Below, piece after piece: positions 1-12,064 of a stretch of 64,000 nucleotides of DNA (the first letter of the stretch is position 1; every line of letters starts with the position of its first letter). A program made the translations under genes and the position numbers. The notes below the pieces were generated by a model that saw only the letters and a program-made list of their open reading frames with translations, searched no databases and was not told where the DNA came from. The DNA is from Karstenula rhodostoma CBS 690.94 (taxonomy: Eukaryota; Ascomycota; Dothideomycetes; Pleosporales; Didymosphaeriaceae): assembly GCA_010093485.1 (NCBI GenBank), contig MU001504.1:317769-381768 (forward strand), read 5' to 3'.

Positions 1-2015
1 CTTTCCAAGAGCTAGAAGGTGGAACGTGGGATATAGGAGGTATCCAGTCCGATGGATGTTGTGACCAGAAAGCTGGTTTTAGTAGTCGTGGTTCAGTAGA
101 CGATAACTGGGAACTTTGCCTGGATGGTGACTTGTGCGTGGGATGTGGTCGAGGATAAAGTGCTGTTTAACAAGTCGGAGCAGATGGTGTCTTAGTTCAA
201 GCTTTGACGAAGCAGTCAAAGTGGCCCATACACGGGGCAGCGGCGCCAAAGGCAGAAACTATTTACTTAATACATAGTTGTGTTAAATTTACTGTACCCG
301 AACATGTTTGGAAAGGGCAGTGCTTTAAGAGTACAACTTTTCTCTGCATCACCTAGCCTAGGGTGACACAATGTTTCCGTTTGCAGAGATATCCACCTGA
401 AATTGTAATGACCAGAAACGGCAATGTTTCACCTGGATTTTGGTTTTTCATGTCTGAATAGATGCAATGAAAATAGATAGTGGAGGGTATGTAGAATAAT
501 GCAGCGCGACACTTCAATTTATCTAATCTAGATTTATACAATCGTGGGCATGCTATGGTAGAAAGAAAACACTAACTCGATTTGTAATCTATTGATTTCA
601 TACTTCGTCTATCGCTCGATATAAGTTCGTGCAAGCCGCCAAAATGATGTCCCATATACATCCAATGCCCGGCCATCCTCTAACAATTGTCCTCTTGTCT
701 AGCGAATTCCGTGGAAATTCTCTTTAGGGACAGCCGCACTCTTACCATCCAGTTGACCGATGGTAGTGTCACATGAAGACATTCGCGCCTAGGTTGTGTC
801 CTGCTGCGAAGGACCAGACGAATTGCTTCCTTCTTCCTGTGAGTTGCTACTACCCTGAGCTGGGGGCGTCTGCGGATATTCGATTTCTGCTTCATGGTGC
901 ATTAGCAGACCACCGCTGCACGGCTCAACATACTCACGCAGTGGCGGTGGGGGCTTCGTGCGAAATTTTGTCGGATATGCGCATAGTTGTTTGCATGGCT
1001 GCATGTAGAAGTCGCAAATCATGTCGAGACGAGGGACAGTGTGCGACCCCTGACGAGGATGCGAGTTTTGTAACGAGTGCAGGATGAAGAAGGTGTCTTG
1101 ACGGAACGAAGCCCACCCACCACGACTGCGAAAGCAATTTATACTGCCCCAGGCGAATTGCAAGGCTCTCGACTTCGCTCAAATTCTTCTTTGTGATAGC
1201 CCCAAAAGAGCGCCCTGACCTTTTTGCAGCATGCCCCGGTCCCCGTGACTCATGTCCACGCATACGAATGCATGAAGGGGCGCCGAGAGACACCAGATCG
1301 GCTTCCTGCAGCAACCCCTGCGGCCTTATACCAAACGTTTTCCCAAGGAGTCTTGTCATCAAATCCTTCAACTTGGTGGCCGGTGACTGTAACGGATAGT
1401 CTTCCTATTTGTTGGTTTGTTGTTTTGGGCCAAGGTATCTTCCGGATGCAGGGGTAGCGCATTGTGCCGATGCGCAAGCGACAACAGCTCCGCGGGGCGT
1501 TGGGAAACGCCAACGGCTACCGGTTGTCTCTGGGAATTTCTATGACAATCCACAGTCATCGCCCGCTTGTCATTTTGAAATCGTCAGCCGCAGCGGCCCT
1601 CTTGATCCGAGGGTAATGGTGTCCATTGCTCATTGATTGTGTGGTATGTGGTTGGAACGCGAGTTGGACCAAATGAATCTCCAAAGGCTCATATACCACA
1701 ACGCGAAGATACAAACAATCTTCATCGCATTCGCAAACACTGTGGATGTTGCTCGTAAGCGTTAACGTACTCGAACATTCAATATGGATCCAGATCTGCG
1801 TGAAAGGCAATATCCCATGACAGTCGATATTCTTCTGCAGCGATAGCCAACGGAGCTCGGTTGGTTGAGCCGATGGTTTGCCTTGGTGCCTGGCGTGAAA
1901 CGGGTGCTCCGAAACGGTCAAGTGAGCACGTGCGGGTGCTAGGAATGTACTGTCGGGCCGCTATTACCACATAATGCCCACCCTTTCACCTCATCTGACA
2001 GGCTGCGCAGACCGC
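1..2015. other. Gene-poor left edge, no convincing gene
   Basis: Open frames on both strands are short, have no recognisable domain and overlap one another antisense. No intron set rescues a longer product. The only notable item is a 24-nt motif at 346-369 that recurs at 35590-35613. Confidence 0.5.
346..369 (+). repeat. Dispersed 24-nt motif, copy 1
   Basis: The pattern GCATCRCCTAGCCTRGGGTR followed by ACAC matches 35590-35613 at 21 of 24 positions. All three differences are A/G transitions. Partial versions of the CCTRGGGTRAC core occur at about 13886 and 14015. The motif could be a relic of a dispersed repeat, but in a 64-kb window a match of this quality is not far above chance. Confidence 0.25.
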
Positions 2016-2938
2016 CTACATACTCTTGCAGGTACTACCCTCAGCTGTCGATACGAATACAGATGCGACAGCGAAGTAGGCAGCTGTCAAGGAAAAGATC
2101 GAGAAGCGCGACATCCGGCCCGAAAGAAGCTTGGCCGATGCGGAGAAGACGAGTCCGAAGACCCCAACAACGGCAATACGGACCATAAGACGTGGAACCC
2201 GGGCCAGGGTAAACATTGTTGCCGTCAGTAAAACGGGAACGAAGATGCATGCGATCGTATCGAAGAAGGTGATGAGCGTTGAAAGTTTGATGTGATTGGA
2301 CCCTGCGCTCATGCGGGACCATCGGCGCAGCCGCTCCAAAATCTTTTGGTCGATCCAGACGATATGGTTGACAGCCAAATCCGTAAGAAAGTCATGGGAT
2401 TCAACACCCACTACGGCGACAAAGTCGGGCGCCGCCGGATCTTGATATGCCGCGGCACCGCCGCGCTCATTCGTAGGCCCAAAGGTGTCGTTCTTAAAGA
2501 GCTCGGGATAGTCGTTCAGTCTCGCGCCTGCGTACGAGCCATGAATCGGCAGCTTGTGAAGACTATTAACCAGACACAGGTCTTGAGCTGAGCACGATTA
2601 GAAACCAAATAGTCAGGGCTATTCTCGCGAGACTTACCGTGGGCTCTTAGCTTGTTTTCATATTTCATCCATTTACCATAAAGCTTTCCGTCTCTTTTTG
2701 CAAGTATCCGAGGGTAATCGAGCGTCGTCAGAGGGCCGCGGCCATCCTGCCTCAGCAATTCTGCAATACCGTTGTTGAGGTCTCTTTCCATCACAAGAAT
2801 TTCTTCCTCATCGTCATAAAGCTTCTTGAACCATCGAGGCCCAAATCGGCGAAACTTGAGTTGTTCAGCGAAGTCTGCGCTGTCTATGTAGAATTGTCCA
2901 TAAGAATGAGTTGGACGCGGGGTTTGTTGTGCTTGCAT
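2016..2938 (-). CDS. DUF6594 family membrane protein
   Basis: Two exons, 2638-2938 and 2016-2587, are separated by a 50-nt intron at 2588-2637. The intron has a GTAAGT donor, a CTGAC-like branch site and a CAG acceptor. The product is about 290 aa. The N-terminal half carries the FRRF motif followed by a long charged helix, typical of fungal DUF6594 proteins. The C-terminal third has three hydrophobic segments at about 205-229, 236-254 and 262-280. The start is the first in-frame ATG. The frame stays open upstream to an acceptor-like TAG near 3053, so an extra 5' exon is possible. The function of this family is not established. It often expands in accessory fungal regions, which fits this gene-poor neighbourhood. 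Confidence 0.7.
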
Positions 2939-5784
2939 GACGTCGGGCTTAGGTATGCCGAGCTCGCTCAAGAATAGTGCAGGGTTTAGCGGCCAAGAGA
3001 CGAACTCAAAGAGCGCAGAATTTTCAAGATCTTTCAAAGGAAAAGGGATATACTATAATGGAGTGGGTGTCGAAATGGAAGGTTGGCCTCGACCTTTATA
3101 CATCGGCGGAGCACGCTGTATCCTGCGCGGCGGCGTACCATTCGGATTATTATCGCACGATCTCAAGCGCTGTAACGAAGCCAAACTCGGAGTGGTGTAT
3201 GGAACATAGAACAGACGGGGCCAGGTCGAAGAGCACTGCATGCAGTCAGCTTTGTTCAGTCAAATTGAACGAAGCATCTAGACAGGGAAGACAATAATCC
3301 AAAACCTACCGCGAGATGCCGACGAGCATGAGGTCCTTCGATGCCTTCGAGATGGTGTCCTGTCTCGGCTCGAGATCTCCATCGATGCAGCCAGGCGCGC
3401 GACAAACTCGCCATAATATCACACATTCGTCAGTGTTCAAACGATGCTTGACTGCATACCTTGCCTTGGTCTGGGCCGCGTTTGATGGCTCCTGTCTATA
3501 CTCAACCCTGTACTGGGCGTCAATGGAAGCTATCCGTGGAACGCAAATCCAATCCCAAGAGTCGGACCTCACGGATATAGGCGCGTGGTGTTCGAATCTC
3601 GATCATCTGAAGCGTGGCAACATAGATACCTCGGGATCTGTGCAACATCAGCCTCTCGCAACACACCCAAATGGAAGTTATCTTGGCGGAGACGCGGCAC
3701 GGTCGTCTATTCGAGCACTTTGCCGTCGCACGGAGCGCTTGAGTGCGTCGATGTCGACCATGGTGGAGTTAGATGTAAGCGCGATCCTTTTCTAGCGTCC
3801 GCAGATGGGTTTTGGGGGGCCAGGCTACTTGATACCTCAAGAGAGAAAATGGGTGAGTGGTCAGCTTTATTCGAGCTCTACGATGGAATTGGTCAGAGTC
3901 GAATTTCGCCACGATGATCGGATACCCAGCCTTGTAAGCGACATCCCCTTGGCCCATCGAACGCTTCCAACCACGCGAACCTTTGGCAACGGCAAGCGCA
4001 TACATATGCTTCCTGCATGAAGGACTCCTGTAAAGGGGTAATTTTAGATCTGTGGGCTCAGCATCGAGATGATGACGATGGTGGGTTTTGTGGCAGCGAA
4101 GGGACCTGGCCACTTCGAGATCTACGCCGCACGGAGTTTCTGTCTATCTCAAACTGTGTGACAGCAATCACAATAAAGAGTTGGAGAGTTGAAAGTATGA
4201 TCGTTAATATCCTGGAAAGAAATAGGACTGTGACAAGACATACGGGGGCCTTCGTTCGTCGACGAATCACAAACTCGCCGTGACCTTATGGCTGAACACC
4301 GCTGCCACTAACCGGCTCGGAAACCTTTCAGCACGATCAATTCGCTCCCATGTTGGCGTGAGACATGATGACCTATCCCGATGCGAGAAGAAGCGCCAGG
4401 ACATCATTACCGCGCTGGCTTTACACTATTGGTATCTCATGCCGATGAGGTCCTTTATGCACGTGGATAGCTTGGTGTTTCTGCCTGATTGTCAGGTTGA
4501 GCCCAAATGTAAGTAGGCGCGCGTCGACGCCAGATTGTCGGGGATAGGGCAGAGACCAAGCGGTCTAACGCATCTGTTCCAATGGTTGCGCTTCCGCTGT
4601 ATCGCTAAAGGGGCTTAGGTTGAGGCAACCGTATTTCTCATCAATTCGAAAGATCTGAGCCGCCCTTGAAAATTTCCACTCATGGTACGCAGCCTTTCGT
4701 CGCGAAAAAAGGCTGTGGTGATGTTTGCAGTCGATACGTTCGATATCCGGCTGCCAGTATAACTTTGGGTAACACAAATAGTCATATGTACTCCAAAATT
4801 CGATAGCATAATGTCTGGTCGATGTCCATATACACGCCAGAGGTGTCGAGGCCCTGTGATTGGATCCATGAACCTATCGGAGTAGGGCATGTCAGCAGCT
4901 CAGTCATAGAATCGTCTAATAGACAACACGTAATATTTGCCTAGGAAGATTCCAGAGCAATCCCAGATCAGGCCTATACGAGATTGCACACTCGAAGATG
5001 TTTTCTTACGCTTTTCTTCGAATGTTTGTACAGAGCGCATTTTGTGTTCCCAAAGAACACCAGCTTGCAATAGCTTTACACTAAAGACGGTCTCATACCT
5101 CAAAAGGAGCCACCGGCAAGCCACTAAGTTCTTCAAGCACGTCTTGCAGTCGCAGGTTTGTATTCCGTGCTGGCACCGCGAGCATCCGTTAAGCTACATA
5201 TAGTTAGCGCATGTAAAGGTGTGTCGGACTTCCCATCGTATCTACCTGTGGACGCGTTAAACAACACTTCGAGGAGTTACAATAACGTTACAACATTGCA
5301 GGAACCCACGCTTCTTCTCAATTCGTAGCAACATTATCACAGGTCAGGGTCTTCCTTGACGGGATGATTCTAGTAGATTTATGACACAATAAGAGGTGAC
5401 CCACGAGATAAGTGTCACAGCTTTCACGCGTCAGAGTACGCTCAATTCGATGGTACCATCCAAGAGACTTAAGGGTATGACGTCACACCGAGCAAATCCG
5501 CAAGAGCTGAAAGAGCTGAAAAATAGCGTTGCGCCGGCCTAGCACTCGGCGAAACTTGTGCTACATGCAACACCACTGCTCCAGAGGATGCGGGGACGCG
5601 GGGACCTACAGTCTGACAAGTCTTTCCCCTCGTGAAGAGCTTGGATTAGGACCACACCTATTTCTGTAACAGATTTCCGTCTACAACCACCGCCGAGTGG
5701 TACTCCTATTCGTTGGGAAATCCCTCCTACTAAAAGCACCGCCTGGGCCCAAATTTCAGCTATCTTCACAACCATATTTCCAGA
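2939..5784. other. Gene-poor stretch with coding-like fragments
   Basis: On the minus strand, fragments at about 3053-3241, 3306-3572, 3769-4113, 4565-4890 and 4900-5136 have protein-like composition with intron-like GT and AG ends. I could not join them into one open frame or recognise a family. They may be exons of a decayed gene. No plus-strand gene is seen. Confidence 0.3.
5478..5485. promoter_or_regulatory. CRE-type palindrome TGACGTCA
   Basis: A perfect 8-bp palindrome lies about 300 bp upstream of the transporter pseudogene. It is the consensus site of ATF/CREB-type bZIP factors. No occupancy can be inferred. Confidence 0.3.
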
Positions 5785-7778
5785 ATGGCACCCCCAATCC
5801 CTCGAGCTAACTGTGGGAACGAGGGTGAAGTCGATATTATTCCCGGCACCGAACTCATGAAGAACGCGGACAATGTGCACCTAGTGCATGCTCATAATTC
5901 TGCAGAATCCATTGTTCTGATCCCTCAGCCCACGAACAGTATTAACGGTCCTCTGGTAATCGCTATATAATAACGAAATTTGCGGATCGTCACTAATTGC
6001 AACGCAGAATTGGAGCCCTTGGTGGAAGTTCATCGTCACCTTCAACCAAGGCTTCTTCGTGTTATCGAGCATTATCCCAGCTTTTTCTATTTCGCCTCTC
6101 ACTCAACTGCTTATGGATAAATGGCACAAAAGCCTCACGGAGATCGCCCTACTGGTAAGAACCCATGATCCAGAGCGGATAGAACAAGCTGGAGGGATAA
6201 TCATGATAAAGCTAATAAAAAATGCAGACTGGAACTCTCGTGATTACTCTGGGCTACTTCAACTTCATCATTATACCCTGCAGCGAAATATTCGGCAGAC
6301 GCATCACGCTCCTCGTATGTGCGGTCCTAAATCTCATCGCCTGCGTTTGGTCTGCCACAGCGACGTCTTACGGCTCATTCCTCGGTGCCCGTATCTTGAC
6401 AGGTACGGGCGCCGCCGCAAACGAGAGCATAATGAACGTCGTTGTTGCGGACATGTATTTCTTACATGAGCGAGGACGATACATCGGGACCTATTTGTAC
6501 GGCATCAGAGTCCATCATTTGGAAATGAATCCCAAAGTCCTAGACTGACCAATACACTAGCTGGTGCTATTTTGTAGGGGCTCTCCTAGGACCTATTATA
6601 TCTGGAGCTATTGCGGAACGTGTCTCATTCCGCTAGTTTTTCTGGGCCTGCGCAATCGCCCAGGGTCTCAACCTGCTCTTACTGGTCTTCTTCTGTCCAG
6701 AAACGCGGAGACTTCATGAATACAAATCTACGCTCACACCAGCAGAAATTCTCAGTGAAACTGCGCAAAAGTCGACAGCGATAGGGAGCAACAAGGAGAA
6801 CGAAGCAGCATTGAGCGAAAATGTCGTTCAATCGGCACCAGGTGAGGATGGCGCCCTCACGATGGTTGAACCTGACTACTTAGGGAAGGGAAAGCCGAGC
6901 CGAGCCCAATTTGGGTTCTACAGCCCATTGATGGCGCTGCATTGAAAGGAGTTATACGCCATGTCTTCTTGCCACTCCACATTCTTTTCTTCCCCATAGT
7001 CTTCTGGGCTTCCATGTCGATGGGAGCCGCGGCAAATGCTCTCCTGGGAATCAACCTCCTTCAATCCCCGGCACTGTCTGCGCCTCCATACAATTTCAAT
7101 CCGGCTCAAGTTGGGTACGCCAATTTTGCACTTGTGGCTGGGGGAGTCATTGGCCTCGTCACGGCAGGGCCGTGGTCTGACTGGATGTCGGCTCGAGCAA
7201 CAATGAGGAACAACGGTGTCCGTGAACCGGAAATGAGATTGGTCTCCCTAATTCCTTTCATCATTGCCGCCATCATTGGACTCGTGGTAAGTTAAAACCT
7301 ACTTTAGACCGTCGTCGCAAACTTGTATACTGAATGTGTATCGATCCTATAGGTATTCGGGGTAGGTATACAAGAAAAATGGCCATGGCCTACGGTTGTC
7401 ATCGTAGGCTTCGGCTTCGTTGGACTTCAGGTTGTTACCATTTCGACCATAACCATCACCTACGCTATTGATTGTTACAAGCCCGTGACTGGAGAGATCA
7501 TGGTGATTGCTACTGTATGCAAGAACACATTCGGCGTAGGTTATACCCCAAGCTGACATCCTGCCGTGCAACATATTCCATACATGACTGATCTGACTGT
7601 CTAGTTCGGCATGACCTATTACATGAATGACTGGGCAACTAAGAGTGGCTATGTCCAGCCCGTCATGCTCCTCATGGCAATGGCTGTAGGCATTACGCTA
7701 TTCGGCATGGTTGTCTTCATCTTCTTCGGAAAAACTTTCAGACGTTGGACGAAGGACTCTAATATCCACTTGCTTTAG
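5785..7778 (+). pseudogene. MFS transporter pseudogene (nonsense plus frameshift)
   Basis: Six exons can be traced: 5785-5955, 6008-6154, 6228-6496, 6561-7286, 7353-7535 and 7605-7778. Their GT-AG introns are 52-73 nt and all phases fit. The product matches 12-TM MFS drug/solute transporters of the Hol1/synaptic-vesicle-like type: an N-terminal PLNW motif, a GRR loop after TM2, a central loop with PETR, and an NNGIREPEMR-like loop (here RNNGVREPEMR). Two lesions break it. A TAG at 6634-6636 stands where relatives have Trp in the R-W-F-F-W context. One base is also missing near 6916-6918, so the frame before and after differs by one. Everything else is well preserved, so decay looks recent. 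Sequencing error cannot be excluded for either lesion. Confidence 0.75.
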
Positions 7779-8425
7779 TTGGTAGCCTGAAGAATAAAGC
7801 GCAGGAGACAGCTACGTAGAATACAGCTTGGCGTCTGAATCTAGCCGCCTTACTGAGTTGAGTCCTTGCCCGAGCGCGCGAAGTATCATATTGATACTGA
7901 GTTGAGTCTCTGGATTTCTAGCGTTGGCCTTCCAAACCTTTTCTACTATTCGCGGGCGGCCCAGGCCACGAATAGAAAACCGCAACAACGTATGTGGCTC
8001 TTGAGACTGCTGGCTTTCCACGAGTGCCAGGTGTCGTTCTGCGGTGCTACCTTCAAATGTTCTAGGACAGTTTTTCACGTAAATGTTAACACGGAAGAAC
8101 GATGTAAGGTTGAACCTCTAGACACGTACAGTAGCTTGCGTTACTCTGGGCCCAACCATTCAGAATCCGATTGAGCTTCACCTACATGAGATCATGTTGG
8201 CAGAAGAGAAAAAGCATAGCCCGATGGTCACTAGGCCAATTGCGGTTAGCTTCAGCCTGACTTTCGCGCCTCCAGCCGCCTGAAGCGAGTGTTGCGCTTC
8301 CCATCCCATCTCGTTCATTCTCACTGCCATTTCCTTTTTCGCCATGAGTGGCTCTTAAGACTTTGCTATAATCTGGCAGAATATACATGCCCGCTTCTGT
8401 TATCCAACGTGCGTAGAGCAAAGCG
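7779..8425. other. Intergenic spacer
   Basis: This lies between the transporter pseudogene and the regulator gene, and I see no conserved frame in it. It should contain the regulator's promoter and 5' leader. Confidence 0.5.
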
Positions 8426-10198
8426 ATGCCGGTCGATCGCGGTCGCGCGTCGAAGGCGTGTGCAGCGTGTCGCAAGCAAAAAACAAGGTGTTATGAGACT
8501 ACAGCGGGTGAGTCATTCGAAATAGTAAAACTGCAATAAGCTTACGATCAAGGCCGAGCGTGTCTCCGCTGCGATCGCACTGGACAAGAGTGCTCACTAA
8601 GCGCCGAGACGCCTTACTCCCGTCCTACTTTCAGTGGCAATCCTCTCGGTGATAGCAGTGACATCAATGACGAGAGGGTCGAGCGACTCGAACGGCTTGT
8701 AATTTCTCTTGCGAGACGATTAGACGATGTCGAGTCCGAGCTTTTTAACCAGAACGGAGAAAGAAACGACAGACAGAAGTCGCATCTGGAAGTAAACTCT
8801 CTCCTAAATCCCGAATCGGAGAATGAAGAACAAGTTCGCGCACCACTATTCGTTCTTCGCGACGTTACTGCGCAGTCTGGCGTACGTCGCGCAGATCGCA
8901 CCGTAACGACCACCCCATCACGGGGCCTCTCCGACGACATCATTCTGAAAGGGCTACTCAGTGAACAGGAGGCATCTTCTCTGCTTGACCTTTTCCATGA
9001 GAACTATGGCAGGTGGGTGTCTTTCGATGCGACTGCATCTACGGCCCGCCTGCTTGAAGATGTCCGAAAATCACCTTTGTTGCTCACGGCTTGTTGCTTG
9101 ATAGCCGTCCGCCATGTTTCGCAGGAACTAGCATCCCGCCTCGCCCCGAAGCTCTTCCAAGACGCAAAATTACTGCTTTCACAAGCGATGCTGAGCGTTC
9201 CGCAACCTATTGAGTTCTTCCAGGCTTCACTTGTTCTTTCCATGTGGTCAACCACTATCGGACAACTGCCGTTGGGAATCGATAGCTGGCTGCTCAGTGG
9301 ATTTGCGCTCCAGCATAGTATCGCAAGCGGACTTTTTGCCTTTCGACGAGGAACTCGAAGCGCTGCTTTGGAACAGCAAGATCTCGACCGTTTGTGCATC
9401 TGGAATCATCTCTGCCTAGTGCACCTCCACTACTGTGTCGGAACGCGTCGCAAATCAGTCCTTGACGAAGAGGACATACTCAGAAGCAGGCTCATTCTTG
9501 GATCTCATAATGCCACCAACTTTGAGTCGAGGATGGTAGCAGAGGTCCATTTGTATTGGGTGATCTACCACAATTGTAGCGAAGCACTCGATCTTCCACG
9601 GACGCAAGAATCTCTGTCTAAATGGAAAGAAGAATGGGGCTGGCTTTTAGACCAGCCACGCTCGCAATTCGTGCAGATGGGCTTCTACTTTGCTCAGCTC
9701 ATGGCTTACGACCAATCGTTGAAAGCCGGGTCATCTGCTGTGCGAGAATCGCTCCTTTCCGAGATGGTACGCCTTTCTTCATCGATTATCAACCTCGCCA
9801 TGAACACGACAGATGAACGTACGCGACACCTTACCGATCATATTTATCATATGATCAGTTTTGCTGCAGTTACTCTGTGTCGACTGTTAAGCAACTACGA
9901 AGAGCAGCTCTCTCTATCGCACGATCTGAACAGGTTGGATGAGACTGTGTTGTCCCTTGTATCGTGGCTACATGCGATAGGCTTTCCTTGTCACGTCGCT
10001 TACACAATGGGAGATGTTGTCGCTGCTTTCCATAAGAAGTTACGACCGAATACAGGGCCAAGCCCAAACACGTCCTACCTTGGTGTGGATCCAGCGATAC
10101 AAGAGGATTTCGCGCAACTATTCCCCGAATTCTATGGGACCCCCTCCTTTGATCTTATGAATGGCTCGATACTGCCTGACTTTCAGCCTCTCGTATGA
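8426..10198 (+). CDS. Zn2Cys6 transcription factor
   Basis: Exon 8426-8507, a 45-nt intron (8508-8552), then exon 8553-10198 give 575 aa. The intron splits the zinc cluster, a common position in this family. The six zinc ligands are C12, C15, C22, C31, C34 and C41, with a basic stretch between C15 and C22. A short coiled coil follows at about 62-90, then a long helical middle region beginning near a KSPLLLTACCLIAVRH stretch. Its architecture recalls War1/PrtT-like regulators, but that is a weak resemblance. It lies 650 bp downstream of the MFS pseudogene on the same strand and may once have controlled it (inference). It probably acts in the nucleus as a dimeric DNA-binding regulator. Confidence 0.85.
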
Positions 10199-10475
10199 CA
10201 GATCGACTGACGGGAGATAGAATGCTACGATATATGGACTGTGTTAGAAATGTCCGAAGTCAATGTACGAACAGTCAAAAGGTCATACTGCACTGTCATC
10301 ACTCCGCAGAACTACGTCAAATCTGTGCGCACTACACTGTTCCTCCTGGGTTAGCACAGTATACTCAAAACTTAAGGAGGAATTGTGATGCAACAGATTC
10401 AATAGATTGAAATGCGGAACTTATATTGATACAATCTGCACTGGGCAATCGCATACTACCTCTTGCTCGTCTCCT

Positions 10476-11597
10476 TCAGTTAGGGTGGAGCCAAGGGATT
10501 TGCTCCGGGGTATACTTGTACGCTCGGAACAGCGCGTTTGCTGGATAGGGAAAATACCCTTCTATTTCCTTCGCATCCAACCCTTTGTAATCTGCGAAGT
10601 CTGGATTTATGTATTCCCAAACGAGTTCACCATGCTGCGTTACCTCGAAGATCCTCCCAAAAGCCGCTTCGGTAATCAGGGTATTGCCACCTGGAAGCCT
10701 CTGCACACCGCCCATAAATGGCGTAAAGAATGTCATTGGATGCGGGTCCTTGTATTCCCAGATGATCGACTTGTCATTTCGAGACACCTGGATGACCCTG
10801 GAGTATGTGGCGCTTTCATGGCGACGGAAGGTGCCGTTGTCGAAGATCAAGATGCTGCCGTCTTCCAACTCGCTCGCACAATGCTGTTGCGCCACCACGG
10901 TGGAGTCGAGGTGCCAAACGACTTCGCCAGTGTCTCGGGAAATGATAACCACGGCAGATACACTGCGAAGTGATGCAAGGATATTGCCATCTTTCAGTGG
11001 GTATACGGAGTTGATCAGCGGCCAATGTTCGCGAGGGTAATGCGGCTGCAGAGCGAACTTCTTCGGATCCAGATGGTCGATTGCTTTCCACGACCATAGC
11101 AATTCTCCTGACCGCGACACGTGCTTGATGCAGTCCGCATAGACTGTTCCGTCTGGAGCTTCGCTGTTTGGAATGCCGCCAAGCACTGCGCCACCCTTAT
11201 CGGAGTCCAATCCTTCGATAGTAGTATATAGCAGCTCGCCATTGTCCAGATGGTGTTGGTCGTGGTGCGCGAGCGGGTCTCTGTGTTCTGATACGATATT
11301 GCCTTGAGAGTCTACCTCCATCATCACCCCACCTCGATACTTTTGCCAGAGGGGAAATAATCGTGGTGCATCGGGATGGACACCATTGTAAGCGAGGTTG
11401 CCATTTGCCAGGATCTGCGCATGTCGACCTGGTCGGTATGGGAGGTCCCATCGATGGACTTCTTGACCGTGGTTGTCGATTAACTTCACTGTACCCGGCC
11501 TTGTGAGGTGCGCGAAGAGAGTGTAGCCTGGCGAGACTTTGTATGCGTCTATACCTCGAAGCCCCACACCCCGACGGATGAGTGTGCTCTGTTCCAT
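10476..11597 (-). CDS. Arylsulfotransferase (ASST) family protein
   Basis: An intronless frame of 373 aa, starting at the ATG at 11597. The open frame continues upstream without an ATG. The protein is built of repeated beta-propeller blades with HxxxxLxNGNLAY, HHDQHHLDNGELLY, DGNILASLRSV and GGNTLITEA-type motifs. These match the fungal Arylsulfotran_2 group. Bacterial members transfer sulfate between phenols. The fungal proteins are largely uncharacterised, so the substrate is unknown. No clear signal peptide or membrane segment is seen. It is divergently arranged with the NCS1 permease at 12065 (467 bp between starts), which could mean shared control. An alternative label is a WD40-like propeller protein without transferase activity. 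Confidence 0.8.
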   Translation of the reverse strand: MEQSTLIRRGVGLRGIDAYKVSPGYTLFAHLTRPGTVKLIDNHGQEVHRWDLPYRPGRHAQILANGNLAYNGVHPDAPRLFPLWQKYRGGVMMEVDSQGNIVSEHRDPLAHHDQHHLDNGELLYTTIEGLDSDKGGAVLGGIPNSEAPDGTVYADCIKHVSRSGELLWSWKAIDHLDPKKFALQPHYPREHWPLINSVYPLKDGNILASLRSVSAVVIISRDTGEVVWHLDSTVVAQQHCASELEDGSILIFDNGTFRRHESATYSRVIQVSRNDKSIIWEYKDPHPMTFFTPFMGGVQRLPGGNTLITEAAFGRIFEVTQHGELVWEYINPDFADYKGLDAKEIEGYFPYPANALFRAYKYTPEQIPWLHPN

Positions 11598-12064
11598 GGC
11601 TAGGAAAGATGTGGAAATCGAAGCGTTCAGTGATGTATATGTACGAAGTTTGGTCCTCAGAAATGAGGGTGAATGTTGACTTGTCAAGCTTCTGGTTTTT
11701 GCGATTTGCTCCGCTGATATATGTCGGTCCGTAGGCAAGATTCACGCCTCTATGGGTACATGACCGCGGCAAACCGATCATTAGATCAAATATAGATACC
11801 ATTCGTAAGTCAAGTCGGGATGCCGCGGGTGGTATGCTTCCCTGCAGATCAGCGAGTCTGCATTCACCCTGATTCGCCAATTCACTGCTTGCAGAAGCCC
11901 GCGGCCTGGTCCGCGGCAAACCGCGGCGATACGTGCAATCACGATATTGCGACCCTGGATTGCTCAATACCATCACTACCACAACACGAGTATCGCGGAC
12001 TTATAATGCCTACAGAACATGATGGTGGAGTGTCAGGCAACGCACTGGAGCGGCAATCGCAACA
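11598..12064. other. Divergent promoter region
   Basis: 467 bp between the ASST-like gene (minus) and the NCS1 permease (plus). A short upstream ATG at 12006 is out of frame with the permease start and could act as a uORF. No other conserved feature is seen. Confidence 0.4.

Noticed and set aside
3575..3605. B-box-like GTGTTCGAATCTCG suggesting a tRNA
   Set aside because: No A-box at the right distance and no cloverleaf.
7878..7898. CGAAGTATCATATT shared with 53876
   Set aside because: A single match of this length is expected by chance in 64 kb, and the flanks do not align.
10407..11040. Plus-strand frames opposite the ASST-like gene
   Set aside because: Antisense shadows of a well-supported coding sequence.
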